This document shows positions 1 to 11,004 of a stretch of 64,000 nt of DNA, one piece after another. Source of the stretch: Actinosynnema sp040640215 (GTDB lineage: Bacteria; Actinomycetota; Actinomycetes; Mycobacteriales; Pseudonocardiaceae); assembly GCF_040640215.1 (NCBI RefSeq), contig NZ_JBFABG010000001.1:955761-1019760 (forward strand). Direction: 5' to 3'. The notes beneath the pieces were generated by a model, which was not told where the DNA came from, made no database searches, and saw nothing but the letters and a program-made list of their open reading frames with translations. The position numbers and the translations under genes were made by a program. Each line of letters starts with the position of its first letter. The first letter of the stretch is position 1.

Positions 1-113
1 GGAAGACGATCGCCCGCCGCCGTTTGGACATGGCCATGTTCAGGGCCTCTCGCGGGAGGGGTCGGGCCGGGAGCGGTCCGGACGGGAACCGGACAGGACG
101 TCCGGACAGGGGG

Positions 114-142
114 CGGGGCCGGTGTCCGCGACACCGGCCCCG
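114..142 (-). terminator. Terminator of the solute-binding protein gene
   Basis: A perfect 13-bp stem (114-126 with 130-142) with a 3-nt loop lies 11 nt past the stop codon of the minus-strand lipoprotein gene. There is no clear U-tract, as is usual for high-GC actinobacterial terminators. Confidence 0.7.
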
Positions 143-153
143 CGGTCAACCGG

Positions 154-1011
154 TCACTTCTTCTCCGGCTTCTTGCCGAACCACTTCTCGTAGAGCCGGT
201 CGTACTCGCCGCTGTCCTTGGCCTTCTTCAGGACCTCGTCGACCTTGGCCTTCAGGGCGGTGTTGCCCTTCTTGAGGCCGATGCCGTACGACTCGCCGGT
301 GTCGAACTCCTTGGTCACCGAGGTGTCCGGGTACTCCTTGGCGTAGTCGTAGAGCACGCCGTTGTCGTTGATCGCCGCGTCCACCGCGCCGGTGCGCACG
401 GCGGTCTCCATCAGCGGCAGGTCCTCGAACTGGACGACGGTGTAGCCGTGGGTCGCGGAGTTGTCGTTGGCGTACCCCTCGCCCGTGGTGCCCTGCTGGA
501 CGCCGAGGCGCTTGCCCTTGAGGTCGGGCAGGTCCTTGACCGCGGAGTCCTTCTTGACCAGCAGCGCCTGCGAGGCGTCGAAGTACGGCTCCGAGAAGTC
601 GATCGCCGCCTGGCGCTCGGGGTTGATCGTCATGCCGGCGGCGGCGAGGTCGCACTCGTTGGTGGTGAAGACCGTCCCCGAGGTGATGTTCTCGAAGGGC
701 GTGTCGAAGATTTCCTGGTCGACCTTGAGGTCGGCGGCGATCAGGTTGACCAGGTCGACGTCGAAGCCGACGGTCTTGTCGCCGTCGGTGTACTGGAACG
801 GCTTGTAGGACAGGTGCGTGCAGGTGACCAGCTTGCCGCTCTTGACCAGGGTGATCCCCGACCCGCCGTCCTGAGGGGTGCCGGTGTCGACCTTGGTCGC
901 GCACGCCGTCGCGGCGAGCGCTAGGACGGGCAGCATGGCGAGCACTGCGTGCCTGGTACGACGGGCCACGGCGTCACTCCTCGTAACTGTGTCGGTCGAG
1001 TGTTCCGGCAT
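154..1011 (-). CDS. Glutamate/polar amino-acid ABC transporter substrate-binding lipoprotein
   Basis: This 285-residue protein is a family 3 extracellular solute-binding protein. The N-terminus has a positive stretch (ARRTRH), a hydrophobic core (LAMLPVLALAATAC) and a lipobox-like cysteine, so it should be lipid-anchored outside the membrane. The mature part carries family landmarks: LSYKPFQY near the start, GFDVDLVNLIA, the AAAGMTINPERQAAIDFSEPY segment that lines the ligand pocket (given here in part), and the LKKGNTALKAKVDE tail region. Such proteins capture glutamate, glutamine or aspartate for a GluBCD-like importer. No permease or ATPase gene is next to it inside the window; partners could lie to the left of position 1. 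The first ATG is used; a start at the later methionine before LPVLALAA would also leave a signal sequence. Confidence 0.9.
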   Translation of the reverse strand: MPEHSTDTVTRSDAVARRTRHAVLAMLPVLALAATACATKVDTGTPQDGGSGITLVKSGKLVTCTHLSYKPFQYTDGDKTVGFDVDLVNLIAADLKVDQEIFDTPFENITSGTVFTTNECDLAAAGMTINPERQAAIDFSEPYFDASQALLVKKDSAVKDLPDLKGKRLGVQQGTTGEGYANDNSATHGYTVVQFEDLPLMETAVRTGAVDAAINDNGVLYDYAKEYPDTSVTKEFDTGESYGIGLKKGNTALKAKVDEVLKKAKDSGEYDRLYEKWFGKKPEKK

Positions 1012-1072
1012 ACTGCCACTTGGGCCAGGTGGTGCACAGCACGTGCGTGTTACAGCCCGAAGTCACGCACGA

Positions 1073-1106
1073 ATATTGCGTCACAAGGACGGCCAGGCCG
1101 CAATAT
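1073..1106. promoter_or_regulatory. Inverted repeat upstream of the solute-binding protein gene
   Basis: Perfect 8-bp arms ATATTGCG (1073-1080) and CGCAATAT (1099-1106) are separated by 18 bp, in the short AT-richer gap upstream of the minus-strand lipoprotein gene. It is a candidate operator; the regulator is not known. Confidence 0.35.
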
Positions 1107-1126
1107 GTTCAGGCGCTTGGTTCACA

Positions 1127-3811
<2,685 letters not shown>

Positions 3812-3820
3812 CGATCCAGT

Positions 3821-3842
3821 GAACCGGGTTACCGACCGGTTC
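3821..3842. promoter_or_regulatory. Inverted repeat in the glucosidase promoter
   Basis: Arms GAACCGG and CCGGTTC (7 bp, 8-bp spacer) lie 10-31 nt upstream of the glucosidase start. The position suits an operator; no regulator gene is adjacent. Confidence 0.35.
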
Positions 3843-3951
3843 CCATCACACCGACGGGTGGGGCTTCGACCACGTTCGGGTCATGACTCAGCGTCATGAC
3901 GACCGGGTGCCGGCCACCGGAGCGGTCTCGCCGACAGGTGGACCGCCGCGC

Positions 3952-3978
3952 GGACCCGACCCCGGTGGGGCCGGGTCC
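3952..3978 (-). terminator. Terminator of the M20 peptidase gene
   Basis: A 12-bp stem with one mismatch (3952-3963 with 3967-3978) and a 3-nt loop starts 10 nt past the stop of the minus-strand peptidase gene. Confidence 0.6.
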
Positions 3979-3987
3979 GGGTCCGGC

Positions 3988-5400
3988 TCACCGCCGGGCG
4001 TGCGCGTCCAGCACCACGGCCACGGCCTCGGTGATCCGGGCCGCGTGGCCCAGGTGCAGCCACTCGTCGGGCACGTGGCAGTTGCTGTCCGGGCCCACCG
4101 CGCCGGTCACCAGGAATTGCGCGTCCGGGTACGCGTCGTGCAGCAGGCCCATGAACGGGATCGAGCCGCCCAGCGACACGGTCCGCCACGGCGCGCCGAA
4201 CACCTCCTCGCCGATCACGTCCAGCGTCTTCCGCAGCCACGGCGCGAGCTCCGGCGCGTTCCAGCCGTCCGCGTGCTCGACCCGGGACAGCTCGACCACC
4301 GCGCCGTAGGGCACGTCCTCGGTCAGCAGCCGCCCGACCGCCTCGACGGACGCCTTGGCGTCGGCCGTCGGCGGCAGGCGGAAGCTCAGCACCAGCGTGG
4401 TGAACGGCCGCAGCACGTTGCCCGCGTCCTGCGGGGCGGGCAGGCCGTCCGCGCCGGTGACGGACAGCGTCGGCCGCCACCCGGCGTTCAGGGCCAGTTC
4501 GACCTCGTCGGTGGTCACCGGCCGCACGCCCGGTGCCCACGGCACCGAGGACACCTGCACGCCCGGTGCGCTGGCGATGGCCTCACGCACTTCGGCGACC
4601 CGGTTCGCCGGCACCTCCACGTGCATCTCGCGGATCAGCACCTCGCCGGTGGCCGAGTCCTCCAGCCGGTCCAGCAGTTGCCGGACCACGCGGAAGGAGC
4701 TCGGCACGATCCCGCTGGCCATGCCCGAGTGCAGGCCGCTCTCCAGCACCCGCACGGTCAGCGCGGCCTGCGCGAGCCCGCGCAGCGACGTGGTCAGCCA
4801 CATCCGCTCGTAGTCGCTGCCGCCCGAGTCCAGGCACACCACCAGCGACACGTCGCCCAGCCCCGGCTTCAGGTGCTCCAGGTAGGCGGGCAGGTCCGGG
4901 CTGCCGGACTCCTCGCCGGTCTCCAGCAGCACCACGCACCGCGCGTGCGACCCGCCGGCCGCCCGCAGGCCCTCGATCGCGGCCACCGCGGCGTACCCGG
5001 AGTAGCCGTCGTCCACCGCGCCCCGGCCGTAGAGGCGACCGTCCCGGACGACCGGCGTCCACGGGCCCAGCCCCTCGGACCAGTTCGCCACCGGCGGCTG
5101 CTTGTCCAGGTGCCCGTAGAGCAGCACGGTGTCGGGGGACTCCCCGGTGGCGGGCACGTCGACCAGCAGCAGCGGCGTGCGCTCGGGGAGTTCGACCACC
5201 TCGATGGTCGCGCCCGGCAGGTCGCGCCCGGCGAGCCAGCCGCGGACGTGCTCGACCGCGGCGGCCAGGTGCCCGTGCTCGGCCCACGCGGGGTCGAACG
5301 CCGGGGAGATCGCGGGCACCGCGACCAGGTCGGACAGGCTCGGGAGGATCTCGTCGTCCCAGAGGCCACGGACGGTACGGGTCAGCGCTGAACGGTCCAC
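3988..5400 (-). CDS. M20 family metallo-dipeptidase
   Basis: A zinc-dependent exopeptidase of the M20/M25/M40 family, about 470 residues. Metal-site motifs are all present: YGHLDKQPP (first His), GRGAVDDGYSG (bridging Asp), LETGEESGSPD (catalytic Glu pair), CLDSGGSD, and a C-terminal NCHVPDEWLHL (last His). The order and spacing resemble carnosinase/DUG1-like cytosolic dipeptidases. I place the start at the GTG at 5400 (VDRSALTRTVRGLWDDEILP), because homologues begin near this helix; the frame stays open to 5502 but that extra stretch is unlike coding sequence. The gene is followed by a strong hairpin and seems to be a single transcript. Substrate is unknown. Confidence 0.88.
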   Translation of the reverse strand: MDRSALTRTVRGLWDDEILPSLSDLVAVPAISPAFDPAWAEHGHLAAAVEHVRGWLAGRDLPGATIEVVELPERTPLLLVDVPATGESPDTVLLYGHLDKQPPVANWSEGLGPWTPVVRDGRLYGRGAVDDGYSGYAAVAAIEGLRAAGGSHARCVVLLETGEESGSPDLPAYLEHLKPGLGDVSLVVCLDSGGSDYERMWLTTSLRGLAQAALTVRVLESGLHSGMASGIVPSSFRVVRQLLDRLEDSATGEVLIREMHVEVPANRVAEVREAIASAPGVQVSSVPWAPGVRPVTTDEVELALNAGWRPTLSVTGADGLPAPQDAGNVLRPFTTLVLSFRLPPTADAKASVEAVGRLLTEDVPYGAVVELSRVEHADGWNAPELAPWLRKTLDVIGEEVFGAPWRTVSLGGSIPFMGLLHDAYPDAQFLVTGAVGPDSNCHVPDEWLHLGHAARITEAVAVVLDAHARR

Positions 5401-5851
5401 GTCCCGATACTCGCACGGGCCGTGGCGGTACCGGGTGGTGGACAAGCCCCGGGCGGCCGATGGTCGGACGTCCACGGGTGCCCGCGCCGCCGGTCCGGCC
5501 AACCCCCGAGGTCCCGCGCACGCGGGTGCGCCGACCGGGTGTACCCGGAGTCGTGCGGTCGGTCGTTAACGAACGGTAACCGGGACGTTCCCGTCCGTTG
5601 TGCGAACGGCCTAATCGGACTGCCGAAGATTGGGCTTCCTACCGTTGTGCCTGTTCAGGCGCGTGCGGGCACCATCACAAACTGGGACGGGGCTCACCAT
5701 CCCGGGTGAACGCGTGTCAGGATGTGGATGAGAAACACCGTCAGCGCCGACGGTTGCCCACCACCCTCACCAGGGGGCGGCGACTGGCGGTGCCGCCGCG
5801 CATGGTCGTCACGAGCGACTTGGCGGCCTCGTAGACGAGGAGTAAGGCGCA
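5401..5851. other. Divergent promoter region of the dehydrogenase operon and the M20 gene
   Basis: No gene is supported in these 451 bases. They should hold the promoters of the divergent M20 and dehydrogenase genes. A small inverted repeat (CCGTT at 5595-5599, AACGG at 5605-5609) and a nearby repeat of the word GAACGG around 5576-5609 could bind a regulator. The E1alpha start is preceded by a GAGGAG Shine-Dalgarno-like stretch. No riboswitch or tRNA was recognised. Confidence 0.4.
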
Positions 5852-7048
5852 ATGTCGTCCCCAGAGAAATGGACGCAACCGGGGCCGGACAGCCCGCCGG
5901 CCACGGCCGCCGCACCGACCGCCGAGCAGGTGATCGCGGGTTTGCGGGCGACTGACGAGGGCGGTGCCGACCTGGTGCAACTGCTGACCCCCGAGGGTGA
6001 GCGGGTCACGCACCCGGACTTCGACATCGACATCACCGCCGACGAGCTGCGCGGGCTGTACCGCGACATGGTGCTGGTGCGCAGGGCGGACCGCGAGGCC
6101 AACGCCCTCCAGCGCAAGGGCGAGCTCGGCCTGTGGGTGCCGCTGCTCGGCCAGGAGGCCGCGCAGATCGGCGCGGGCCGCGCGATGAAGCCGATGGACA
6201 TGGCCTTCCCGAGCTACCGCGAGCACGGGGTGGCCTGGTGCCGGGGCATCCAGCCGCACGAGATCCTGGGCATGTTCCGGGGCACCGACGCCGGCTCGTG
6301 GGACCCGGTGGAGCGCCGCTTCCACCCCTACACGATCGTCATCGGCAACCAGGTCCTCAACGCCGCCGGGTACGCCATGGGGCAGAAGTTCGACGGCAAG
6401 GTCGGCGACGACGCCGACAGCGAGGCCACCATCTGCTTCTTCGGCGACGGCGCGACCAGCCAGGGCGACGTGCACGAGGGCTTCGTCTGGGCCGCGGTGT
6501 ACGACGCGCCCCTGGTCTTCTTCTGCCAGAACAACCAGTGGGCCATCTCCGAGCCCACCGAGCGCCAGTCGCGGCTGCCCCTCTACCAGCGGGCGCGCGG
6601 CTACGGCTTCCCCGGCATCCGGGTCGACGGCAACGACGTGCTGGCCACGCTCGCGGTCTCCCGCTGGGCGCTGGAGGAGTGCCGCCAGGGCAACGGCCCG
6701 ATCCTCATCGAGGCCTTCACCTACCGGATGGACGCGCACACCACGTCCGACGACCCGTCCCGCTACCGGCTCTCCGACGAGCTGGAGCTGTGGAAGCTCA
6801 AGGACCCGATCGAGCGCGTCAAGGTGCACCTGGTCAAGCAGCAGTGGGCCGACCAGGCGTTCTTCGACTCGGTCGAGGCCGACGCCGAGGAGCTCGCCAT
6901 CACCATGCGCGAGCACTGCGTCAACCTCCAGACCCCGCCCGCCGAGCGGATGTTCAGCAACGTCTACGCCGAGGACCACCCGGTGCTGGACGCCCAGCGC
7001 GACGAGTTCCTGGCCTACCACGCCGGATTCGCGGGAGGTGAGCACTGA
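5852..7048 (+). CDS. 2-oxoacid (pyruvate or branched-chain) dehydrogenase E1 alpha subunit
   Basis: The 398-residue alpha subunit of a thiamine-diphosphate E1 decarboxylase. The ThDP/Mg motif starts with FFGDGATSQGDVHEGFVW and ends in CQNNQWAIS, as in the E1 alpha family, and EAFTYRMDAHTTSDDPSRYR contains the conserved phosphorylation-loop region. E1 decarboxylates the 2-oxoacid and passes the acyl group to lipoyl-E2. It is the first gene of a three-gene operon with E1 beta and E2; no E3 (lipoamide dehydrogenase) gene lies nearby, so a shared E3 elsewhere is likely. The sequence does not settle whether the substrate is pyruvate (Pdh) or branched-chain oxoacids (Bkd); the two-subunit E1 layout in an actinomycete, where AceE normally handles pyruvate, favours branched-chain acids. 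Confidence 0.93.
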   Translation: MSSPEKWTQPGPDSPPATAAAPTAEQVIAGLRATDEGGADLVQLLTPEGERVTHPDFDIDITADELRGLYRDMVLVRRADREANALQRKGELGLWVPLLGQEAAQIGAGRAMKPMDMAFPSYREHGVAWCRGIQPHEILGMFRGTDAGSWDPVERRFHPYTIVIGNQVLNAAGYAMGQKFDGKVGDDADSEATICFFGDGATSQGDVHEGFVWAAVYDAPLVFFCQNNQWAISEPTERQSRLPLYQRARGYGFPGIRVDGNDVLATLAVSRWALEECRQGNGPILIEAFTYRMDAHTTSDDPSRYRLSDELELWKLKDPIERVKVHLVKQQWADQAFFDSVEADAEELAITMREHCVNLQTPPAERMFSNVYAEDHPVLDAQRDEFLAYHAGFAGGEH

Positions 7049-7049
7049 A

Positions 7050-8072
7050 ATGGCTGCTCCGACGATGGACCGACCGACCTCCGACGCGAGCGCCCCGGTG
7101 CAGACGCTGACCATCGCCAAGGCCATCAACAACGGCCTGCGCGCGGCGATGGAAGCCGACCCGAAGGTCCTCGTGATGGGCGAGGACGTCGGCAAGCTCG
7201 GCGGCGTCTTCCGGATCACCGACGGCCTCCAGAAGGACTTCGGCGAGCAACGGGTGCTGGACACCCCGCTGTCCGAGTCCGGGATCATCGGCACCGCCGT
7301 GGGCCTCGCGATCCGGGGCTACCGACCGGTGTGCGAGATCCAGTTCGAGGGCTTCATCTTCCCCGGCTTCGACCAGATCGTCAGCCAGGTCGCCAAGCTG
7401 CACTACCGCACCCAGGGCAGGCTCAAGCTGCCGATGGTGATCCGGGTGCCCTTCGGCGGCGGCATCGGCGCGGTCGAGCACCACTCCGACTCGCCCGAGT
7501 CGTACTTCGCGCACACCGCCGGCCTCAAGGTCGTGTCGTGCTCGAACCCGGCCGACGCCTACTGGATGATCCAGCAGGCGATCGACTCCGACGACCCGGT
7601 GCTGTTCTTCGAGCCCAAGCGGCGCTACTACGAGAAGGGCGAGGTCGACACGACCGCCGCCCCCCTGCCGCTGCACTCGTCCCGCGTGCTGCGCACCGGC
7701 ACGGACGCCACGCTCGTCGCGTACGGCCCGATGGTCCGGGTCTCGCTCGACGCCGCCGCTGCGGCGGCCGAGGAGGGGCGCTCGCTGGAGGTCGTCGACC
7801 TGCGCACGCTGTCCCCGCTGGACCTCGCGCCGGTGTACGACTCGGTGCGGCGGACCGGCCGGCTGGTCGTGGTGTCCGAAGCGCCCGGCGAGGCGTCCAT
7901 CGCCGGCGAGATCGCGGCCAAGGTGCAGCAGGAGTGCTTCTACTCGCTGGAAGCGCCCGTGCTGAGGGTGACCGGTTTCGACACGCCGTACCCGCCGTCG
8001 AAGTTGGAGGAGGAATTCCTCCCCGACCTCGACCGGGTGCTGCACGCCGTAGACCGCTCGCTGGCCTGGTAA
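7050..8072 (+). CDS. 2-oxoacid dehydrogenase E1 beta subunit
   Basis: The 340-residue beta subunit of the same E1. Family hallmarks include VLVMGEDVGKLGGVFR, DTPLSESGIIGTAVGLA, EIQFEGFIFPGFDQI, RVPFGGGIGAVEHHSDSP (active-site loop) and the C-terminal transketolase domain with EVVDLRTLSPLD. The ATG at 7050 has GGAGGTG nine bases upstream, so I prefer it to the in-frame GTG at 7038, which overlaps the end of the alpha gene and would sit inside the ribosome-binding site. Translational coupling to the alpha gene is likely. It reads on into E2 after 13 bases. Confidence 0.93.
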   Translation: MAAPTMDRPTSDASAPVQTLTIAKAINNGLRAAMEADPKVLVMGEDVGKLGGVFRITDGLQKDFGEQRVLDTPLSESGIIGTAVGLAIRGYRPVCEIQFEGFIFPGFDQIVSQVAKLHYRTQGRLKLPMVIRVPFGGGIGAVEHHSDSPESYFAHTAGLKVVSCSNPADAYWMIQQAIDSDDPVLFFEPKRRYYEKGEVDTTAAPLPLHSSRVLRTGTDATLVAYGPMVRVSLDAAAAAAEEGRSLEVVDLRTLSPLDLAPVYDSVRRTGRLVVVSEAPGEASIAGEIAAKVQQECFYSLEAPVLRVTGFDTPYPPSKLEEEFLPDLDRVLHAVDRSLAW

Positions 8073-8085
8073 GGGGACCGCCGGA

Positions 8086-9489
8086 ATGCCGCAGTTCAAA
8101 CAATTCCCCCTGCCCGACACGGCGGAGGGGCTGACCGAGGCCGAGATCCTGACCTGGCACGTGGGTCCGGGCGACGCGGTCAAGGTCAACGACATCATCG
8201 TGGAGATCGAGACCGCCAAGGCGGCGGTCGAGCTGCCGTGCCCGTGGGACGGCGTGGTGACCGAGCTGCTGGTGCAGGTGGGCCAGACGGTCGAGGTCGG
8301 CATCCCGATCATCACCATCGACGTGGACCCGTCCGGCACCGCCGCGCCGGCCGCGCCGGAGACCAACGGCGTGGCCGCGAAGCCCGCCGAGGGCGAGGGC
8401 CGGGTGGCGAACCTGGTCGGGTACGGCCCGAAGTCCGGTCCGGCCAAGCGCCGGGCCCGCACGGGTGCGCCCACTGCGCCCACTGCGGCTACCGCGCCCA
8501 CTGCGCCCACTGCGCCATCGTCGGTCGCCGTGGCCCCGCCGCCCCCGGCTCCCGTCGCGCCGACTCCGGTCGCGCCGGTCGCGCCGGTTCCGGTGGCCGC
8601 GCCGGGCGGGTACGTGCCGCTGGCCAAGCCCCCGGTCCGCAAGCTGGCCAAGGACCTGGGCGTGGACCTGACCGGCCTGACCGGCAGCGGTCCGGGTGGC
8701 GTGATCACCCGGGAGGACGTGGAGCGGGCGCTCACCGCTCCCGCGCCGGCAGCGCCCGCCGCCGTCGTCGTCGCGAGTCACGACGCCGGCACGCGCGAAC
8801 GCCGGGTGCCGATCAAGGGCGTCCGCAAGGCGACCGCGCAGGCGATGGTCGACAGCGCGTTCACCGCGCCGCACGTGACGGAGTTCCTCACCATCGACGT
8901 GACGCCGATGATGGAACTCCGCGCCCGCCTCAAGGGCAGCCCGCAGTTCCGCGACGTCAAGCTCACCCCGCTGGCGTTCGCGGCCAAGGCCGTGGTGCTG
9001 GCGGCCCGCCGCACGCCCGACGTGAACGCCTCGTGGGACGCGGCGGCCGGCGAGATCGTCTACAAGGACTACGTGCACCTGGGCATCGCGGCGGCCACGC
9101 CGCGCGGCCTGGTCGTGCCCAAGGTCCGGGACGCGGACCGGATGTCGTTGCGGGAGCTGGCGATCGCGCTGGACGGCCTGGCGACGGTGGCCCGGGACGG
9201 CAAGACGTCCCCGGCGGACATGGTGAACGGGACCTTCACCATCACCAACGTCGGCGTGTTCGGCGTCGACACCGGGACCCCGATCATCAACCCCGGGGAG
9301 TCGGCGATCCTCGCCCTGGGCGCGATCCGCGACATGCCGTGGGTGGTCGACGGCCAGGTCGTGCCGCGCAAGGTGTGCCAGTTGGCCCTCAGCTTCGACC
9401 ACCGCGTGGTCGACGGCCAGCAGGGCTCGCAGTTCCTGGCCGACGTGGGCGCACTGCTGGCCGACCCGGGCGTCGCCCTGACCTACTGA
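8086..9489 (+). CDS. Dihydrolipoamide acyltransferase E2
   Basis: A 467-residue E2 core. Order of parts: one lipoyl domain (residues 1-80, lipoyl lysine in EIETAKAAVELP, where most homologues have ETDKA), a long Ala/Pro linker (about 90-180), a peripheral subunit-binding domain (VRKLAKDLGVDLTGLTGSG, about 185-220), and the catalytic domain (about 245-467) ending in SFDHRVVDGQQGSQFL with the active-site His and DG. It moves the acyl group from lipoate to CoA. The linker is partly encoded by a tandem 9-bp DNA repeat (GCGCCCACT-like units, 8464-8518), so its length may vary between strains. A GGGGACC ribosome site precedes the ATG. Confidence 0.93.
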   Translation: MPQFKQFPLPDTAEGLTEAEILTWHVGPGDAVKVNDIIVEIETAKAAVELPCPWDGVVTELLVQVGQTVEVGIPIITIDVDPSGTAAPAAPETNGVAAKPAEGEGRVANLVGYGPKSGPAKRRARTGAPTAPTAATAPTAPTAPSSVAVAPPPPAPVAPTPVAPVAPVPVAAPGGYVPLAKPPVRKLAKDLGVDLTGLTGSGPGGVITREDVERALTAPAPAAPAAVVVASHDAGTRERRVPIKGVRKATAQAMVDSAFTAPHVTEFLTIDVTPMMELRARLKGSPQFRDVKLTPLAFAAKAVVLAARRTPDVNASWDAAAGEIVYKDYVHLGIAAATPRGLVVPKVRDADRMSLRELAIALDGLATVARDGKTSPADMVNGTFTITNVGVFGVDTGTPIINPGESAILALGAIRDMPWVVDGQVVPRKVCQLALSFDHRVVDGQQGSQFLADVGALLADPGVALTY

Positions 9490-9545
9490 TCTGCCGATTT
9501 TCGACCCACTGATCTGCTGCTGATCCGCCGAGAGATCCGCTCGGG

Positions 9546-9573
9546 ACGCCGGGTGCCTTCGGGTGCCCGGCGT
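9546..9573 (+). terminator. Terminator of the E1-E2 operon
   Basis: An 8-bp stem ACGCCGGG/CCCGGCGT (9546-9553, 9566-9573), extended by pairs inside the loop and followed by TTCTTC, lies 57 nt past the E2 stop. Confidence 0.7.
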
Positions 9574-9636
9574 TCTTCGTGCGCCCCGAACTCGTGCCCG
9601 AAGTGCGGTGCTGTCGGATCATCGGCGGAAAAGGGG

Positions 9637-9664
9637 TTGAAGTTCCAGTGACTGGAGAGTTCAA
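9637..9664. promoter_or_regulatory. Nested dyad upstream of the MerR gene
   Basis: A perfect 13-bp palindrome TCCAGTGACTGGA (9644-9656) sits inside flanking TTGAA (9637-9641) and TTCAA (9660-9664). MerR-type regulators bind such near-symmetric sites in their own promoters. It lies 11 nt before the proposed MerR start, so autoregulation is a fair inference. Confidence 0.5.
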
Positions 9665-9674
9665 GGTGGTCCCC

Positions 9675-10577
9675 GTGACGCACTACTCCATCGGCCAACT
9701 GGCGCGGCTGACCGGCTTGTCCACCAGGACGATCCGGTTCTACTCCGACTCCGGTCTGATCCCGGTCGCGGGACGGACGGCGGGCGGGTTCCGCACCTAC
9801 GACGTCGACGGGCTGGCGCGTCTCAAGCTCGTGCGGACCCTGCGCGACCTGGGCGTGGACCTGCCCACCGCGCAACGGGTGCTGGCACGGGAGGTGTCCG
9901 TGGCCGAGGTGGCCCGGACGCACGCGGAGGCCATCGACGCGCAACTGCGCACGCTCCGGCTGCGCCGGGCCGTGCTGCGCGTCGTGGCCCGGAACGGGGA
10001 GGTGGAGGCGGTGCACGAATTGGCGAGGCTGTCCGAGGAGGAGCGCCAGGCGATCCTGGACGACTTCTTCGACGAGGTCTTCGGCGGTCTGGACATGGAG
10101 CCGGGTTTCCGCGACCGGATGCGGTCGGTGCGGGTGGAGCTGCCGGACGACCCGACGGCGGAGCAGTTGGAGGCGTGGGTCGAGCTGGCGAACCTGGTCC
10201 GCGACCCGGACTTCCGGGCGTCGATCCGCCGGATGTCGGAGCGCCACCAGGAGCTGCGCGCGGAGGGCGTGGACATGTCCGCACCCGGGCCGGAGCAGAT
10301 GGCGGTGTTCCAGTACGCGATGGACCAGGCCGCCGAGGCCCTCGCGGCCGGCGTCGATCCCGGCGGTGCCGACGCGGCGCAGGTCGTGGCCCGGATCGAC
10401 GCGCGGTGGCACGACGTCCCGAACCCGCCCGCCGGCCAGGAGCTGACCCGCTGGCTGGGCGAGTTCGGCGACCCGAGGTCGGAGCGCTACTGGATCCTGC
10501 TGGCGATCATCAACGGCTGGCCCCCGGTGCCCGACACGTCGGCGCAGCGGAGGTGGCTGGCCACGGCGGTCCGCTGA
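9675..10577 (+). CDS. MerR family transcriptional regulator
   Basis: About 300 residues. The N-terminal winged HTH is typical of MerR: YSIGQLARLTGLSTRTIRFY, SDSGLIPVAGRTAGGFRTYD, then the dimerisation helix with LRDLGVDLPTAQRVL. The C-terminal two thirds is helical, with no cysteine cluster for metal sensing and no match I recognise to a TipAS domain, so the effector is unknown. I choose the GTG at 9675 (VTHYSIGQL) because AAGGTGG lies five bases upstream; an earlier GTG at 9648 falls in the palindrome. It is separated from the E2 gene by a terminator and so is probably its own unit. Confidence 0.85.
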   Translation: MTHYSIGQLARLTGLSTRTIRFYSDSGLIPVAGRTAGGFRTYDVDGLARLKLVRTLRDLGVDLPTAQRVLAREVSVAEVARTHAEAIDAQLRTLRLRRAVLRVVARNGEVEAVHELARLSEEERQAILDDFFDEVFGGLDMEPGFRDRMRSVRVELPDDPTAEQLEAWVELANLVRDPDFRASIRRMSERHQELRAEGVDMSAPGPEQMAVFQYAMDQAAEALAAGVDPGGADAAQVVARIDARWHDVPNPPAGQELTRWLGEFGDPRSERYWILLAIINGWPPVPDTSAQRRWLATAVR

Positions 10578-10580
10578 GGC

Positions 10581-10949
10581 TCAGGCCAGGACCAGGCAGA
10601 ACGGGTGCCCGGCGGGATCGGCGAACACCCACCACCCGGTGGGCGAGTCGTCCAGCAGGGCACCACCCAACCGCAGGACCTCGGCCCCACCCGGGCCGAG
10701 GTCCCGCACGGCGATGTCGAGGTGGAACTGCTGCGGCCGTGCCGGGTCGGGCCAGGTCGGCGGCACGTAGTCGGCGACGCGCTGGAAGGCCAGCACCCCG
10801 TTGGCCGTGTGCAGGGTCGACCAGTCGTCGTCCAACGACCACCCGCGCCCGGGAACGTCCACCTCGCCCCCGAGCAACCCCCGGTAGAACTCGGCCAACG
10901 CCCGTGGCTCCGGGCAGTCCAGCACGACGCACTGCAACGTCCCGATCAT
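10581..10949 (-). CDS. VOC (glyoxalase/bleomycin-resistance fold) protein
   Basis: A complete 122-residue single-module VOC protein: LQCVVLDCPEPRALAEFYRGLLG at the start (first part of the beta-alpha unit) and FADPAGHPFCLVLA at the end, with FHLDIAV in the middle. His and Glu positions that usually bind metal are only partly kept, so catalysis is uncertain. It converges on the MerR gene with three bases between stops. Substrate unknown. Confidence 0.8.
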   Translation of the reverse strand: MIGTLQCVVLDCPEPRALAEFYRGLLGGEVDVPGRGWSLDDDWSTLHTANGVLAFQRVADYVPPTWPDPARPQQFHLDIAVRDLGPGGAEVLRLGGALLDDSPTGWWVFADPAGHPFCLVLA

Positions 10950-11004
10950 GCACCCGACTCTAACGAGGCTCCGCTACCCGGCCGGAACGCCGGAGGAGAT
11001 CAAC

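Noticed and set aside
5560..5850. Riboswitch in the E1 alpha leader
   Set aside because: No known aptamer core was recognised and the repeats are short enough to be operators or chance.
8464..8518. Minisatellite of GCGCCCACT-like units as an independent repeat element
   Set aside because: It encodes the Ala/Pro linker of E2 in frame and is explained by that role.
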